Assembly: GCF_009469595.2 (NCBI RefSeq)
Contig: NZ_SSXV01000013.1
Coordinates: 1-64,000 of the forward strand
Origin: Thauera sp. 2A1
GTDB taxonomy: Bacteria > Pseudomonadota > Gammaproteobacteria > Burkholderiales > Rhodocyclaceae
DNA length: 64,000 bases
Reading direction: 5' to 3'
A program made the translations under genes and the position numbers. This document shows, in pieces, positions 17,575 to 31,566 of this stretch; the stretch's first letter is position 1; the number at the start of each line of letters is the position of its first letter. The notes under the pieces are model-generated. The model was not told where the DNA came from. It did not search any database and was given only the letters and a program-made list of their open reading frames with translations.

Positions 17575-17722
17575 CCTGATTCCGTTGTCGTTGGTTCTTG
17601 CGCGACGCAACCGCGCCGCCTTGTGGAGCCAAATTATAATTGATCGCATTTGGCCTGCCCCGATGCAATAATCAGCAAACATCACCTCCGGCGCCGGCTC
17701 CACACCTCGCCCGTTGCACGCA
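17575..17722. promoter_or_regulatory. Divergent fbpB/fbpC promoter region
   Basis: This gap holds a symmetric ATTATAAT (17633-17640) that could serve as a -10 in either direction, followed by an AT-rich stretch up to about 17655. No clear -35 or strong Fur consensus was found. Both genes encode parts of the same transporter, so a shared regulator site is likely. Confidence 0.4.
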
Positions 17723-18826
17723 ATGTCCCATCTTGAACTCATCGACATCGACCTGGCCTTCGGCAGCCATCAGGTCGTGCGCCAACTCTCGCTGCAGCTT
17801 GAAAAAGGGCAGATCGGCTGCCTGCTGGGCCCGTCGGGCTGCGGCAAGACGACGGTCCTGCGCTGCATCGCCGGCTTCGAGCCGCTTGCCGCCGGCAGGA
17901 TCCGGCTCGACGGCGCCATCGTCAGTGGCGGCGGCATCGATCTGCCGCCCGAGCGGCGGCGCATCGGCATGGTGTTCCAGGACTACGCGCTGTTCCCCCA
18001 CCTGACGGTGGCCGAAAACATCGCCTTCGGCCTGCGCGGCGAGCGTGCATCGGCACGGCAGGCGCGTGTCGGAGAGTTGCTCGCCCTCGTCGGCCTGGCC
18101 GAACATGGCCGCAAGTACCCGCACGAAATGTCGGGCGGGCAGCAGCAACGCGTCGCGCTGGCACGCGCGCTGGCGCCGCGCCCCAGCCTGCTGCTGCTGG
18201 ACGAGCCCTTCTCCAATCTCGACGTGGAGCTGCGCGAGCGCCTGTCGCATGAAGTGCGCGAGATCATCAAGGCGACCGACACCACCGCCATCCTGGTCAC
18301 GCACGACCAGCACGAGGCCTTCGCCGTGGCCGACGAGATCGGCATCATGAACCAGGGCTGCATCCAGCAATGGGACACGCCCTACAACCTCTATCACCGC
18401 CCGACCAACCGCTTCGTGGCCGACTTCATCGGCCAGGGCGTGTTCCTGCCCGGCGTGGTGTTGAGCGAGCACCAGGTCGAGGTCGAGCTGGGCATGCTCA
18501 ACAGCACCACGCCGCTCGAGTGCAGTGCGGGCTGCGGCCAGTGCGGCAAGATCTGCCGCGTCGACGTGCTGCTGCGCCCCGACGACATCGTCCATGACGA
18601 TGGCAGCCCGCTGAAGGCACAGGTGGCGCACAAGGCCTTCCGTGGCGCCGACATCCTCTACACGCTGCGCCTTGCCAGTGGTGCAAAAGTGCTGTCGCTG
18701 GTGCCCAGCCACCACAACCACTGCATCGGCGAGCGCATCGGCATCCGCCTCGACGTCGACCACGTCGTGACCTTCCGCAACGAGGCGCCGCCCGCGCGCG
18801 AAGTCGCGGTCAGGTTTGCGGCATGA
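17723..18826 (+). CDS. fbpC: Ferric-iron ABC transporter, ATP-binding protein
   Basis: A 367-residue ATPase with Walker [11 protein letters not shown]-loop [12 protein letters not shown], signature [14 protein letters not shown], Walker [13 protein letters not shown] and switch histidine VTHDQHE. The C-terminal TOBE-like region ([10 protein letters not shown]) contains a compact cysteine cluster, C267-x3-C271-x2-C274-x3-C278, which could bind iron or an Fe-S cluster and give feedback; that is inference. The start at 17723 (MSHLEL) is the only sensible ATG. The stop overlaps the aat start (ATGA), tying the two genes together. Confidence 0.93.
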   Translation: MSHLELIDIDLAFGSHQVVRQLSLQLEKGQIGCLLGPSGCGKTTVLRCIAGFEPLAAGRIRLDGAIVSGGGIDLPPERRRIGMVFQDYALFPHLTVAENIAFGLRGERASARQARVGELLALVGLAEHGRKYPHEMSGGQQQRVALARALAPRPSLLLLDEPFSNLDVELRERLSHEVREIIKATDTTAILVTHDQHEAFAVADEIGIMNQGCIQQWDTPYNLYHRPTNRFVADFIGQGVFLPGVVLSEHQVEVELGMLNSTTPLECSAGCGQCGKICRVDVLLRPDDIVHDDGSPLKAQVAHKAFRGADILYTLRLASGAKVLSLVPSHHNHCIGERIGIRLDVDHVVTFRNEAPPAREVAVRFAA

Positions 18827-19530
18827 TCCCCTGGCTGGTGGGGCGCCCGGCATTTCCGCCCGTAGACCAGGCGCTCGACCAACCCAACGGGCTGCTCGCT
18901 GCCGGTGGCGAACTGAGCCCCCGCTGGCTGCTCGAAGCCTACCGCCATGGCATATTTCCCTGGTTCAGCGAGGGCGAGCCCATCCTGTGGTGGAGCCCGG
19001 ACCCGCGCCTGGTGCTGGTGCCGGGCGACATCCGTATCAGCCGCTCATTGCGCAAGCGCCTGCGCCGCGGCGAGTTCGACGTGCGACTCGACACCGCCTT
19101 TGCCGAGGTGCTCGCCGGCTGCGCCGCCCCGCGCGGCATGGGGACCGGCACCTGGATCACCGCCGACATGCAGGCGGCCTATGGCGAGATGCATGAACTG
19201 GGCTATGCCCACAGTGTCGAATGCTGGCAGGGTGGCGAGCTGGTGGGCGGGCTCTACGGCATGGCGCTGGGACGGGCTTTCTTTGGCGAATCGATGTTCG
19301 CGCGCGTGACGGATGCCTCCAAGGTGGCGCTCGCACATCTAGCGCAGTTGCTGGCGCTGCGCGACTATGCAGTCATCGATTGCCAGATGACGACGGCTCA
19401 CCTGCAGTCGCTGGGCGCGCGGGAGATTTCGCGCGCGCAATTCGTCGCGGGCCTCGCCCGCTGGACGCGGGGAGGCGAATCGCCGCGCAGGTGGTCGAGC
19501 GACGCGCTGGCGGAATTGTCGTGGGACTGA
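18823..19530 (+). CDS. aat: Leucyl/phenylalanyl-tRNA-protein transferase
   Basis: A 235-residue enzyme of the bacterial N-degron pathway that adds Leu or Phe to proteins with N-terminal Lys or Arg, marking them for ClpS/ClpAP. Conserved parts are [38 protein letters not shown] and the ESMF segment in [21 protein letters not shown]. Length is normal. It overlaps fbpC by 4 bp and is followed 30 bp later by bpt, the second transferase of the same pathway. Confidence 0.97.
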   Translation: MIPWLVGRPAFPPVDQALDQPNGLLAAGGELSPRWLLEAYRHGIFPWFSEGEPILWWSPDPRLVLVPGDIRISRSLRKRLRRGEFDVRLDTAFAEVLAGCAAPRGMGTGTWITADMQAAYGEMHELGYAHSVECWQGGELVGGLYGMALGRAFFGESMFARVTDASKVALAHLAQLLALRDYAVIDCQMTTAHLQSLGAREISRAQFVAGLARWTRGGESPRRWSSDALAELSWD

Positions 19531-19560
19531 CGCGGGACCGCTTATCGCAGGGATTGCACG

Positions 19561-20295
19561 ATGCAGAAGGACTATCCTTACGCGCTGATCCAGTTCTACG
19601 CGACGGCTCCGTACGCCTGCTCCTACCTGCCCGACCGCAGTGCGCGATCGCAGGTCGCGACGCCTGGTCACCTGATCGACACCACCCTCTATAGCGAATT
19701 GGTGCGCCGTGGTTTTCGCCGCAGCGGTGTCTTCACCTACCGCCCCCATTGCGACGACTGCAATGCCTGCGTGCCGGTGCGCATTCCCGTCGGGCGCTTC
19801 ACCCCGGCGCGCAGCCAGCGCCGCGCCTGGGCACAGCATGAGGGCCTGCTGGCGTTCGAGCACCCGCTCATCTTCTCCGAAGAACACTATGCGCTGTATC
19901 AGCGCTACCAGGCCGCGCGCCATCCGGGTGGCGGCATGGATCTCGACAATCGCGAGCAGTACACGCATTTCCTGCTGCAAAGCCACGTCGAAACCCGGCT
20001 GGTGGAGTTTCGCGAAGGCGACACGCTGCGCATGGTGAGCGTGATCGACCGCCTCGACGACGGGCTGTCCAGCGTCTACACCTTCTACGACCCCGACGTG
20101 CCGCGCGCGGCCTACGGCACCTACGGCATCCTGTGGCAGATCGAGACCTGCCGCCGCCTGGGGCTCCCCCATCTCTATCTGGGCTACTGGATTGAGGAGA
20201 GCCCCAAGATGGCCTACAAGATCCGCTTCCGTCCGCTCGAGCGCTATCGCAACGGCGAGTGGGTCACGCTGGAGACAGCGCCCGGGGCGGCGTAG
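19561..20295 (+). CDS. bpt: Aspartate/glutamate leucyltransferase
   Basis: A 244-residue protein of the Bpt family, related to eukaryotic arginyl transferases. [42 protein letters not shown] and [17 protein letters not shown] are strongly conserved. It attaches Leu to proteins with N-terminal Asp or Glu, making them N-degron substrates. The Cys-rich CDDCNAC segment is a family hallmark. It works beside aat just upstream. Confidence 0.96.
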   Translation: MQKDYPYALIQFYATAPYACSYLPDRSARSQVATPGHLIDTTLYSELVRRGFRRSGVFTYRPHCDDCNACVPVRIPVGRFTPARSQRRAWAQHEGLLAFEHPLIFSEEHYALYQRYQAARHPGGGMDLDNREQYTHFLLQSHVETRLVEFREGDTLRMVSVIDRLDDGLSSVYTFYDPDVPRAAYGTYGILWQIETCRRLGLPHLYLGYWIEESPKMAYKIRFRPLERYRNGEWVTLETAPGAA

Positions 20296-20344
20296 CCGCC
20301 GGGAAAGACTTCATAGTGCATCGCACAAAAAGCGGCCGAATCGC

Positions 20345-20350
20345 TACAAT
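20345..20350 (+). promoter_or_regulatory. Likely -10 element of pyrD (leaderless start)
   Basis: TACAAT ends only 6 bp before the pyrD ATG at 20357, so transcription would begin at or next to the start codon. No Shine-Dalgarno sequence is present. A matching -35 is not clear. Confidence 0.5.
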
Positions 20351-20356
20351 CGGCCC

Positions 20357-21367
20357 ATGCTCTACGACATCGTCCGCCCCTTCCTGTTTTCGCTCGATCC
20401 GGAAACCGCCCACAACTTCACCATCGGCATGCTGAACGTGGCCGGCCGCGTGCTGCCCGCAGCGCAGCCTGCGCCTGGTGAACCGGTCGACGTGATGGGC
20501 CTGCGCTTCCCCAACCGGATCGGCCTTGCCGCCGGCCTGGACAAGAACGGCGAAGCCATCGACGGCCTCGCGCGGCTCGGCTTCGGCTTCCTGGAAATCG
20601 GCACCATCACCCCGCGCCCGCAGCCGGGCAACCCGCGCCCCCGCATGTTCCGCCTGCCGGAAGTGCGCGGCATCATCAACCGCATGGGCTTCAACAACCA
20701 CGGCGTGGATGTGCTGGTCGCCAATGTCAAGGCAGCCCGCTTCAAGGGCATCCTGGGCATCAACATCGGCAAGAACTTCGACACGCCGATCGAACGCGCC
20801 GCCGACGATTACCTCGCCTGCCTGGACAAGGTCTACCCGCTGGCGAGCTACGTCACGGTCAACATCTCCTCCCCCAACACCAAGAACCTGCGCCAGTTGC
20901 AGGGCGAGTCCGAACTGGACGAACTGCTCGGCAAGCTGAAGGCGGCACAGACGCGGCTGGCCGATGTGCATGGCCGCTACGTGCCGCTCACGCTCAAGAT
21001 CGCGCCCGACCTGGAGCCAGCGCAGGTCATCAACATCGCCGACGCGCTGCGCCGCCACCGCATCGACGGGGTGATCGCGACCAACACCACGATCGCGCGC
21101 GACAAGGTGCAGGGCGTGCGATTCGGCGAACAGACCGGCGGCCTGTCGGGCGCGCCGGTGTTCGAGGCCTCGACCGCGGTCGTGCGCCAGCTCGCCTCGG
21201 CGCTTGCGGGCGAGCTGCCGATCATCGCAGCCGGCGGCGTGCTCGACGGTCGCGGCGCGCGCGCCAAGCTCGAGGCGGGTGCGGCGCTGGTGCAGCTCTA
21301 CAGCGGCCTGGTCTATCGCGGCCCCGGTCTGGTGCGTGAATGTGTGCGGGCCACGACGCACGGCTGA
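20357..21367 (+). CDS. pyrD: Dihydroorotate dehydrogenase (quinone)
   Basis: A 336-residue class 2 enzyme that oxidises dihydroorotate to orotate in pyrimidine synthesis, passing electrons through FMN to quinone at the membrane. [33 protein letters not shown], the catalytic serine region [12 protein letters not shown] and the FMN-binding end [25 protein letters not shown] are present. The N-terminal amphipathic helices ([18 protein letters not shown]) mark class 2. The ATG at 20357 gives the family length. Confidence 0.97.
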   Translation: MLYDIVRPFLFSLDPETAHNFTIGMLNVAGRVLPAAQPAPGEPVDVMGLRFPNRIGLAAGLDKNGEAIDGLARLGFGFLEIGTITPRPQPGNPRPRMFRLPEVRGIINRMGFNNHGVDVLVANVKAARFKGILGINIGKNFDTPIERAADDYLACLDKVYPLASYVTVNISSPNTKNLRQLQGESELDELLGKLKAAQTRLADVHGRYVPLTLKIAPDLEPAQVINIADALRRHRIDGVIATNTTIARDKVQGVRFGEQTGGLSGAPVFEASTAVVRQLASALAGELPIIAAGGVLDGRGARAKLEAGAALVQLYSGLVYRGPGLVRECVRATTHG

Positions 21368-21498
21368 CCCGTCACCCGGCACGTCACCGCGCTGCGGCGG
21401 CCGCTCCGACGCGCTATGCTGCATGAAAGGCGGGGCGTCGTGCCGATGGATTGAGCCACGCTCGCGCCCGAGGCGAATGCCATCGGAGGCTGACGCGC

Positions 21499-25439
<3,941 letters not shown>

Positions 25440-25443
<4 letters not shown>

Positions 25444-26351
25444 ACGGCATCGCCCTGCTCGACACGCTCGCCACCACCGTCGCGGAAGGCCGGCCTGCGG
25501 TGTGGGTCACGGTCGTGGCAACACGTGGTTCCACACCGCGCGAGACAGGGGCATCCATGCTGGTTGACGCAGGAACGATCGCGGGCAGCATAGGCGGAGG
25601 CCGGCTGGAGCTGTGTGCGATCGAACGCGCTCGCGCCCTGCTGCAAGGCGCAAGGGACTGCGCGGCACCTTCCCGGCAGCTCGAGCGCATGCCGCTGGGC
25701 GCGCGCCTGGGCCAGTGCTGTGGCGGCGAGATGATGCTCGCTTTCGATGTCGTGCTGCCGTCGCGGGCAGACTGGGTCGCCGAGGCCCGTGCTGCACAGG
25801 CTAACGATGCAGACTGGCGCGCCCTGCTCGCTGCGCATCTTCCCGCGTGTGCTTTTGCGGTGACCGAGCGCCTGCCGGTGGCGCTCTTCGGTGCCGGCCA
25901 CGTTGGAAGCGCGCTCGCCACGCTGCTGGTCCGCCTCCCCGTGTCGCTGACCTGGATCGACAGCCGCGACGCCGCTTTCGCACCCGAAGCGGAGGCAGTG
26001 GCACGCTGCATCGTCAGCGACGCACCGGAAGCGGAGGTCGGTACGCTGCCGCCCGAATGCGCTGCGGTGGTCATGACGCACAGCCATGCGCTGGACCTTG
26101 AGATCGTCCATGCCTGGCTTCGCCGCGGCGACTTCCGCTTCCTGGGGCTGATCGGCTCGCGCACCAAGCGACGGCGCTTCGAACATCAACTGCGTCTGCG
26201 TGGCCACAGCGAGGCGGCGCTGTCGCGGCTTGTCTGCCCGATCGGCGTCGATGGCATCCGCGGCAAGGAGCCGGAGGTGATCGCGGTGGCCATTGCGGCG
26301 CAATTGCTGCGCCTGCGAGCGCAAACCCGATTCCCGGAGGGTCAGCCTTGA
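25440..26351 (+). CDS. xdhC: Xanthine dehydrogenase accessory protein XdhC
   Basis: A 303-residue protein needed to sulfurate and insert the molybdenum cofactor into xanthine dehydrogenase. The N-terminal domain has TVVATRGSTPRETGASM, IAGSIGGGRLE and the cysteine-containing GQCCGGEM. The C-terminal Rossmann domain starts LFGAGHVGSALA, with VVMTHSHALD and LGLIGSRTKRRRF. Start and stop of adjacent genes overlap (ATGA with xdh, TTGA with guaD), so all three are translated together. Confidence 0.95.
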
Positions 26352-27676
26352 CCAAGGCAAACTCCGCGCCGCCGGATAGGCCGCCCCTGCGCGCCGTACG
26401 CGGCGAGATCCTGTACTTCACCGACGATCCGGCTGTCGCCGGCGCCGGAGCTCAGGCGCATTTTCCCGATGGCCTGCTGCTGATACGCAACGGCCTCGTC
26501 GACGCCGTCGGACCATCTGCCGAACTGCTGCCGCAACTGCCAGCCGGGGTGGCGGTGGATGATCATCGCGGCAAGCTGATCCTGCCCGGCTTCATCGACA
26601 CCCATGTCCATTACGCCCAGCTCGACGTCATCGCCAGCCCCGGCGAGCAGTTGCTGAGCTGGCTGCAGAAATACACCTTCCCTGCCGAAGCGCGCTTTGC
26701 CAATCAGGAGTATGCGGAGGCCGAGGCGGACGTCTTCTGCGACGAGCTGCTGCGCAACGGCACGACGACCGCGCTGGCTTTCGCGACGGTGCATCCCGGA
26801 TCGGCCGATGCCCTCTTCGCCGCCGCGCGGCGCCGGCGCATGCGCATGATCACCGGCAAGGTACTGATGGACCGCCATTGCCCCGACAACCTCTGCGACC
26901 TCGGCGGCACCGGCGAGACCGAGACGCGTGCCCTGATCGAACGCTGGCACGGCCGCGACCGCCTCGGCTACGCCGTCACCCCGCGCTTCCCCGCTACTTC
27001 GTCGGCAGCGCAGATGGAGGCGGCCGGCAGGCTGTTCGCGGAATACCCCGGCCTCTTCCTGCAGTCCCACCTCGCAGAAAACCGCGAGGAAGTGGCCTGG
27101 ATCGCACGCATGCATCCCGGCGTGCGCAGCTACCTGGACGTGTTCGCACGCTTCGGCCAGCTCGGGCCGCGCAGCGTGCTGGCACACTGCATCTGGATCG
27201 ACGACGAGGATCGCGCCCGCATGGCCGAGGCCGGCGCAGCGATCAGCTTCTGCCCCACCTCCAACCTCTTCCTCGGCTCCGGCCTGTTCGACCTCGCGCG
27301 CGCTCGCGCGCACGGCGTGCGCGTCGGCATGGGCACCGATGTCGGTGCGGGAACGAGCCTGTCGATGCTGCAGACCCTGGGCGAGGCATACAAGGTTCTG
27401 CAGTTGCAGGGCCAGAAGCTCGGCGCCGAAGAGGCCTTCTATCTTGCCACCCTGGGTGGTGCCCGCAGCCTGTACCTGGACGCGTGCATCGGCAGCCTCG
27501 CCCCCGGCCGCGAGGCGGATTTCGTCGTGCTCGACCCCGCCGCCACGCCGCTGATCGCCCGCCGCATGGCGCAGTGTGCGACGCTGGCCGAGCGCCTGTT
27601 CGTGTTCATGACGCTGGGCGACGACCGCGCCATCCACGCCACTTACATCCTCGGGGAAGCGGTGTGGCGACGCTGA
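26348..27676 (+). CDS. guaD: Guanine deaminase
   Basis: A 442-residue amidohydrolase converting guanine to xanthine, the substrate of the enzyme encoded upstream. Zinc-site motifs are GFIDTHVHYAQLD near residue 85, LQSHLAEN, SVLAHCIWID and the aspartate in GMGTDVGAGTSLSML. The start is TTG at 26348, overlapping the xdhC stop; no ATG lies near the expected N-terminus. The three-gene unit routes guanine and xanthine to urate. Confidence 0.94.
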   Translation: MTKANSAPPDRPPLRAVRGEILYFTDDPAVAGAGAQAHFPDGLLLIRNGLVDAVGPSAELLPQLPAGVAVDDHRGKLILPGFIDTHVHYAQLDVIASPGEQLLSWLQKYTFPAEARFANQEYAEAEADVFCDELLRNGTTTALAFATVHPGSADALFAAARRRRMRMITGKVLMDRHCPDNLCDLGGTGETETRALIERWHGRDRLGYAVTPRFPATSSAAQMEAAGRLFAEYPGLFLQSHLAENREEVAWIARMHPGVRSYLDVFARFGQLGPRSVLAHCIWIDDEDRARMAEAGAAISFCPTSNLFLGSGLFDLARARAHGVRVGMGTDVGAGTSLSMLQTLGEAYKVLQLQGQKLGAEEAFYLATLGGARSLYLDACIGSLAPGREADFVVLDPAATPLIARRMAQCATLAERLFVFMTLGDDRAIHATYILGEAVWRR

Positions 27677-27908
27677 CCGCGGCAAACCCCGCGCCGCCCG
27701 CGCCCCGGGCGACTCGCCCAAATCCGGCGCAGGAATGGTCGATCGGGTAAAATGAGCAACTTTTTCCTCGCCCTTTCGCTTTGATGGCGTCAAGCCCCTT
27801 CTCCCCCTGCGGCACCGCGCGCATGCCCGCGCGCCCAGCGCACCCCCCGCTTCTGCGGGCGAGGAGCGATGCGAGCGCGCGACACTCGTTGGCTGGTGCC
27901 GTACGGTA
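27677..27908. other. Non-coding gap upstream of the flippase-like operon
   Basis: Two hundred and thirty-two bases between guaD and the next gene. TAAAAT at 27748-27753 could be a -10 box, but no -35 is clear. The rest is GC-rich with no gene-like frame. Confidence 0.4.
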
Positions 27909-28853
27909 ATGAAGCGTCTGCTCGCCGTCGCCCTGAGCATCGCGCTGCTCGCATGGCTCGCCAGCAACGGCCACTGGCGGGCGCTGGCGGACAGCTTCGT
28001 GCACCTGCCGGTTTCGGTGCTGGCGCTCGCCGGCCTGGGCTTTGCCGCAAGCTACCTCCTGCGCGCGCTGCGCGTGTTCGACGAATTCCGCAGCGACGCG
28101 CGCGGGCGCTTTGTCGCTTGCCTGCGCATCGTGCTGATCCATAACGCAATGGTTAACGTGGTGCCGTTTCGCGGTGGCGAAGCAGCCTTCCCGCTGCTGC
28201 TGCGCCAGACGTTCGGCACACCGGTGGCGCGCGCCGTGGCCTCGCTGTTCTGGTTCCGCCTGCAGGACGCGCTGGTGGTCGGCATCGTCGCCGCCGCCGT
28301 CTGGCCAGGCGTGCCACTTGCGCTGCGCGCCGCGGGTGCCCTTGGCCTGATCGTGTTTGCGCTGGCGCTGCCGCGTTGGGCGCGGGCACGGCACGACTGG
28401 GCCGAGCGCGGTGCATTCGCAGCCAGGCTGGGCAAGTTGCGTGACGCCTTCGCCGCATCCACGCGCCACGCGCGCTTCGGCTGGCTATGGACGGTCGCGA
28501 ACTGGTCGGTGAAACTTGCGTCGCAGTCGCTGCTGCTGGCTGCCGTCCTCGGCGCATCACTGGGTACCGGCGCGGCCGGCGCACTTGGCGCCGAGCTTGC
28601 CGCCATCCTGCCGATCCAGGGCGTGGCCGGATTCGGCACCTACGAGGCCGGCGCCGCAGCCGCCTTGCTGCCCGCAGGCATCGACTTCGAGGTGGGCCTG
28701 CGCGCCGCCCTCGCCCTCCACCTCTTCGTCATCGGCTGCGCGCTGGCGGCTGGCGCGCTGGCGGCGCTGCTGATCGCGGCGCCCAGAGCCACAACTGCAA
28801 GCGGGTCCCCCCCGCCCTCCAACGAATCCTCGAGCACTGCACCGCATTCATGA
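27909..28853 (+). CDS. Flippase-like (UPF0104/YbhN) membrane protein
   Basis: A 314-residue membrane protein with about seven hydrophobic helices. The pattern SYLLRALRVFDEF, NVVPFRGGEAAFPLLLR and AILPIQGVAGFGTYEAG matches the lysylphosphatidylglycerol-synthase transmembrane / UPF0104 family, whose members are thought to flip or handle lipid-linked molecules. It overlaps the following glycosyltransferase by 4 bp (ATGA), which points to a shared lipid-linked sugar pathway. Substrate unknown. Confidence 0.8.
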   Translation: MKRLLAVALSIALLAWLASNGHWRALADSFVHLPVSVLALAGLGFAASYLLRALRVFDEFRSDARGRFVACLRIVLIHNAMVNVVPFRGGEAAFPLLLRQTFGTPVARAVASLFWFRLQDALVVGIVAAAVWPGVPLALRAAGALGLIVFALALPRWARARHDWAERGAFAARLGKLRDAFAASTRHARFGWLWTVANWSVKLASQSLLLAAVLGASLGTGAAGALGAELAAILPIQGVAGFGTYEAGAAAALLPAGIDFEVGLRAALALHLFVIGCALAAGALAALLIAAPRATTASGSPPPSNESSSTAPHS

Positions 28854-29902
28854 ACCTGCAAACCCGATCCCCGCTTCCTCCCGCAGAACCTCAGATTCCC
28901 GAAGGACTGCCGGAACACACGCTGTCGGTCGTCGTGCCGATGTACAACGAGGCCGAAAACGTCGAACCGCTGCTCGACCGCATCCACCTTGCGCTGGGGC
29001 CCTACCCGTGGCCCTGGGAGGTGGTGCTGGTCGATGACGGCAGCTCGGACGCGACGCCCGCGGAGCTGGAGCGCTGCGCAAAGGTCTTCGGCCCGCATGT
29101 GCGCGTCGTCGAGCTGATGCGCAACTTCAAGCAGACGGCTGCGATGCAGGCCGGCCTGGACGCCGCGCGCGGCAGCGTGATCGTGACGATGGACGGCGAC
29201 CTGCAGAACGATCCGATCGATATCCCGCGCATGGCCTATCGTCTGCTGACCGAAGACCTGGACCTGGTCGCCGGCTGGCGCAAGGATCGCCAGGACGGCC
29301 TGCTGCTGCGCAAGATCCCGTCGCGCATCGCCAACCGCCTGATCGCTCGCCTGACCGGCGTGCACCTGAAGGACTACGGCTGCAGCCTGAAGGTTTTCCG
29401 CGCCAGCGCGATCAAGAACGTGCGCCTGTACGGCGAGATGCACCGCTTCATCCCGGCGTGGCTGGCGACCGTGACCACGCCACGACGCATCGCGCAGGAG
29501 GTCGTCACCCACCACGCACGCGTGTTCGGCGAATCGAAATACGGCATCTCGCGCACCTTCCGCGTCGTGCTGGACCTGATCTTCGTGTACTTCTTCATGC
29601 GCTTCCGCACCCGCCCCGGCCATTTCTTCGGCGGCATCGGCATCGGCCTGGGCGCGATCGGCACGCTGATCCTGGCCTACCTCGCCGGCGTGAAGATCTT
29701 CCTCGGCGAATCGATCGGCACCCGTCCGCTGCTGTTCGCCGGCTTCTTTACGCTGATTGCGGGCGTGCAGATGGTGACCTCCGGCGTGCTGGCAGAGCTG
29801 CTGGCGCGCGTCTACTACGAGTCCGGCAGCTCGCGGGCCTATGTGGCGCGCGAACGGGACGCGTTGCCGGAAGACTCAGGCTGGCACCGGCCCGGCGCAT
29901 GA
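28850..29902 (+). CDS. Family 2 glycosyltransferase (ArnC/GtrB-like)
   Basis: A 350-residue enzyme with a GT-A domain (SVVVPMYNEAENVEPLL, LVDDGSSDAT, the metal-binding MDGDLQNDP and DYGCSLKVFR) and two C-terminal membrane helices. This build is typical of polyprenyl-phosphate sugar transferases such as ArnC or GtrB, which load a sugar onto undecaprenyl phosphate at the inner face of the membrane. It is translationally coupled to genes on both sides. Confidence 0.9.
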   Translation: MNLQTRSPLPPAEPQIPEGLPEHTLSVVVPMYNEAENVEPLLDRIHLALGPYPWPWEVVLVDDGSSDATPAELERCAKVFGPHVRVVELMRNFKQTAAMQAGLDAARGSVIVTMDGDLQNDPIDIPRMAYRLLTEDLDLVAGWRKDRQDGLLLRKIPSRIANRLIARLTGVHLKDYGCSLKVFRASAIKNVRLYGEMHRFIPAWLATVTTPRRIAQEVVTHHARVFGESKYGISRTFRVVLDLIFVYFFMRFRTRPGHFFGGIGIGLGAIGTLILAYLAGVKIFLGESIGTRPLLFAGFFTLIAGVQMVTSGVLAELLARVYYESGSSRAYVARERDALPEDSGWHRPGA

Positions 29903-31464
29903 TGGGCAGCCAGACGCAGCGCCACCCGGCGCTCACCCTGCTGCTCCTGCTGCTGCCGCTGGCCAGCTTCTTCCTGATGCTGGGGGCGACGCCGCTGTTC
30001 GACGTCGACGAGGGTGCGTTCTCGGAAGCCACGCGCGAGATGTTCGAGCGCGGCGACTTCCTATCGACCTATCTCAACGGCGAGCACCGCTTCGACAAGC
30101 CCATCCTGATCTACTGGCTGCAGGCGCTGCCCTTCATGGCTTTTGGCGCCACCGAATGGGTATTCCGCCTGCCTTCGGCGCTGGCGGCGACGATCTGGAG
30201 TTACGCGACCTGGTACTTCGCGCGTGAGCGCTTTGGTCCCGACGCTGCCCTCGCGGCGCTGACCGTGGCGGCGACGGCCATCGGCCCGCTCGCCATCGGC
30301 CGCGCGGCGACGGCCGACGCGCTGCTCAACATGCTGCTCGCCCTCGCCCTGTTCGACGCCTGGCGGCACCTCGAGACCGACCGTCGCACGCCCCTGCTGC
30401 GCAGCTACGTGTGGATCGGCCTCGGCGTGCTGACCAAGGGCCCGATCGCCCTCATCGTGCCCGGCACCGTCACCTTCCTGTACTGTGCGAGCCGCATGGA
30501 ATGGCGCCGCTGGCTGCGGTCGGTGTTCGACCCGCTGGGGTGGCTCATCCTCGCCGTGCTGGTCGTGCCGTGGTACGCCGCGGCCTTGAGCATCCACGGC
30601 CAGGCCTTCATCGATGGCTTCATCCTCAAGCACAACGTGAAGCGCTTCACCGGCTCGCTTGAAGGCCACTCCGGCAGCCTCTTCTACTATGTGGTGGCAG
30701 TTCCGCTGCTGCTGCTGCCCTGGACCACACCGCTCTTCTCCGCGCTGCGCCATGTGCGTACCGATGCCTCGACTGCTGTGCGACGCTTCCTGTGGCTGTG
30801 GGCGGGCTTCGTGGTGGTGTTCTTCTCGCTGTCGGGCACCAAGCTGCCGCACTACGTGCTGTACGGCTCCACGCCGCTGTTCCTGCTGGTGGCGGCGCAT
30901 CGCGACAGCCTGCGCCAGCGCTGGCTGCACCTGGTGCCGCCCACCTTGCTGCTCGCCACCTTCGCCGCGCTTCCGCTCGTTGCCCAGCATCTGTCACAGG
31001 GCACGGCCGGGAATGCGTATTACCGCGCCCAGCTTGCCGAGGCGGGGTCGATCACCACACCCATCTACTACGTCGTGACGGTCGGAGCCCTGCTGCTGTG
31101 GCTTGCTGTCGCCACCAGGTCCAAAGCCTCGATCTGGTCGCGGCTGTCGATCGGCGCAGTGATCTGCGTGGGCGTCCTGACCTCGACGGTGTCGCCCTGG
31201 GCGGGCACGCTGCTGCAGGGTCCGGTGAAGGAAGCCGCGCTCGCCGCGCGCGCGCTGGGTGGCACCGTTGTCGCTTGGCGCTTCGACGCCCCGAGCATCA
31301 GCGTCTATCGCGGCGCAGTCACGCCGCAACGCCCGCCTGAGCCGGGAGAACTCGCCATCACACGCATCGATCGGCTTCCGGAGGCAGGTTACGAAACCCT
31401 CTTTCGCAAGGGCGGCGTCGTGCTGGTGAGGCGGCTCGCCGAATCCACGCCGCAAGCCTCCTGA
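29899..31464 (+). CDS. Family 39 (ArnT-like) membrane glycosyltransferase
   Basis: A 521-residue protein with about 12 membrane helices and the GT39 catalytic pattern DVDEGAFSEATREM in the first periplasmic loop, followed by FDKPILIYWLQALPF. Family members such as ArnT move a sugar from undecaprenyl phosphate to lipid A or another acceptor in the periplasm. With the GT2 enzyme upstream it forms a load-and-transfer pair. The start is one of two tandem ATGs (29899 or 29902) overlapping the previous stop. No arnA/B-type sugar synthesis genes are nearby. Confidence 0.9.
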   Translation: MMGSQTQRHPALTLLLLLLPLASFFLMLGATPLFDVDEGAFSEATREMFERGDFLSTYLNGEHRFDKPILIYWLQALPFMAFGATEWVFRLPSALAATIWSYATWYFARERFGPDAALAALTVAATAIGPLAIGRAATADALLNMLLALALFDAWRHLETDRRTPLLRSYVWIGLGVLTKGPIALIVPGTVTFLYCASRMEWRRWLRSVFDPLGWLILAVLVVPWYAAALSIHGQAFIDGFILKHNVKRFTGSLEGHSGSLFYYVVAVPLLLLPWTTPLFSALRHVRTDASTAVRRFLWLWAGFVVVFFSLSGTKLPHYVLYGSTPLFLLVAAHRDSLRQRWLHLVPPTLLLATFAALPLVAQHLSQGTAGNAYYRAQLAEAGSITTPIYYVVTVGALLLWLAVATRSKASIWSRLSIGAVICVGVLTSTVSPWAGTLLQGPVKEAALAARALGGTVVAWRFDAPSISVYRGAVTPQRPPEPGELAITRIDRLPEAGYETLFRKGGVVLVRRLAESTPQAS

Positions 31465-31489
31465 GGGATCGACCGCGGCCGTCCGGAAC

Positions 31490-31530
31490 GGACGAGGCCC
31501 CGCCAGCTCGTCGCTGGCGGGGCCTCGTCC
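31490..31530 (+). terminator. Long perfect hairpin ending the glycosyltransferase operon
   Basis: An 18-bp perfect stem (31490-31507 with 31513-31530) around a 5-base loop lies 26 bp after the stop codon. There is no T-run, so it may act with Rho or protect the 3' end of the message. Confidence 0.7.
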
Positions 31531-31566
31531 AGTCACCGTTGCGGCATTGCTGCCGCATTGGCTGCC

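Noticed and set aside
21451..21498. Upstream TTG as the xanthine dehydrogenase start
   Set aside because: The GTG at 21499 has a good CGGAGG ribosome site at 9 bp and gives the family N-terminus; the 16 extra codons look non-coding.
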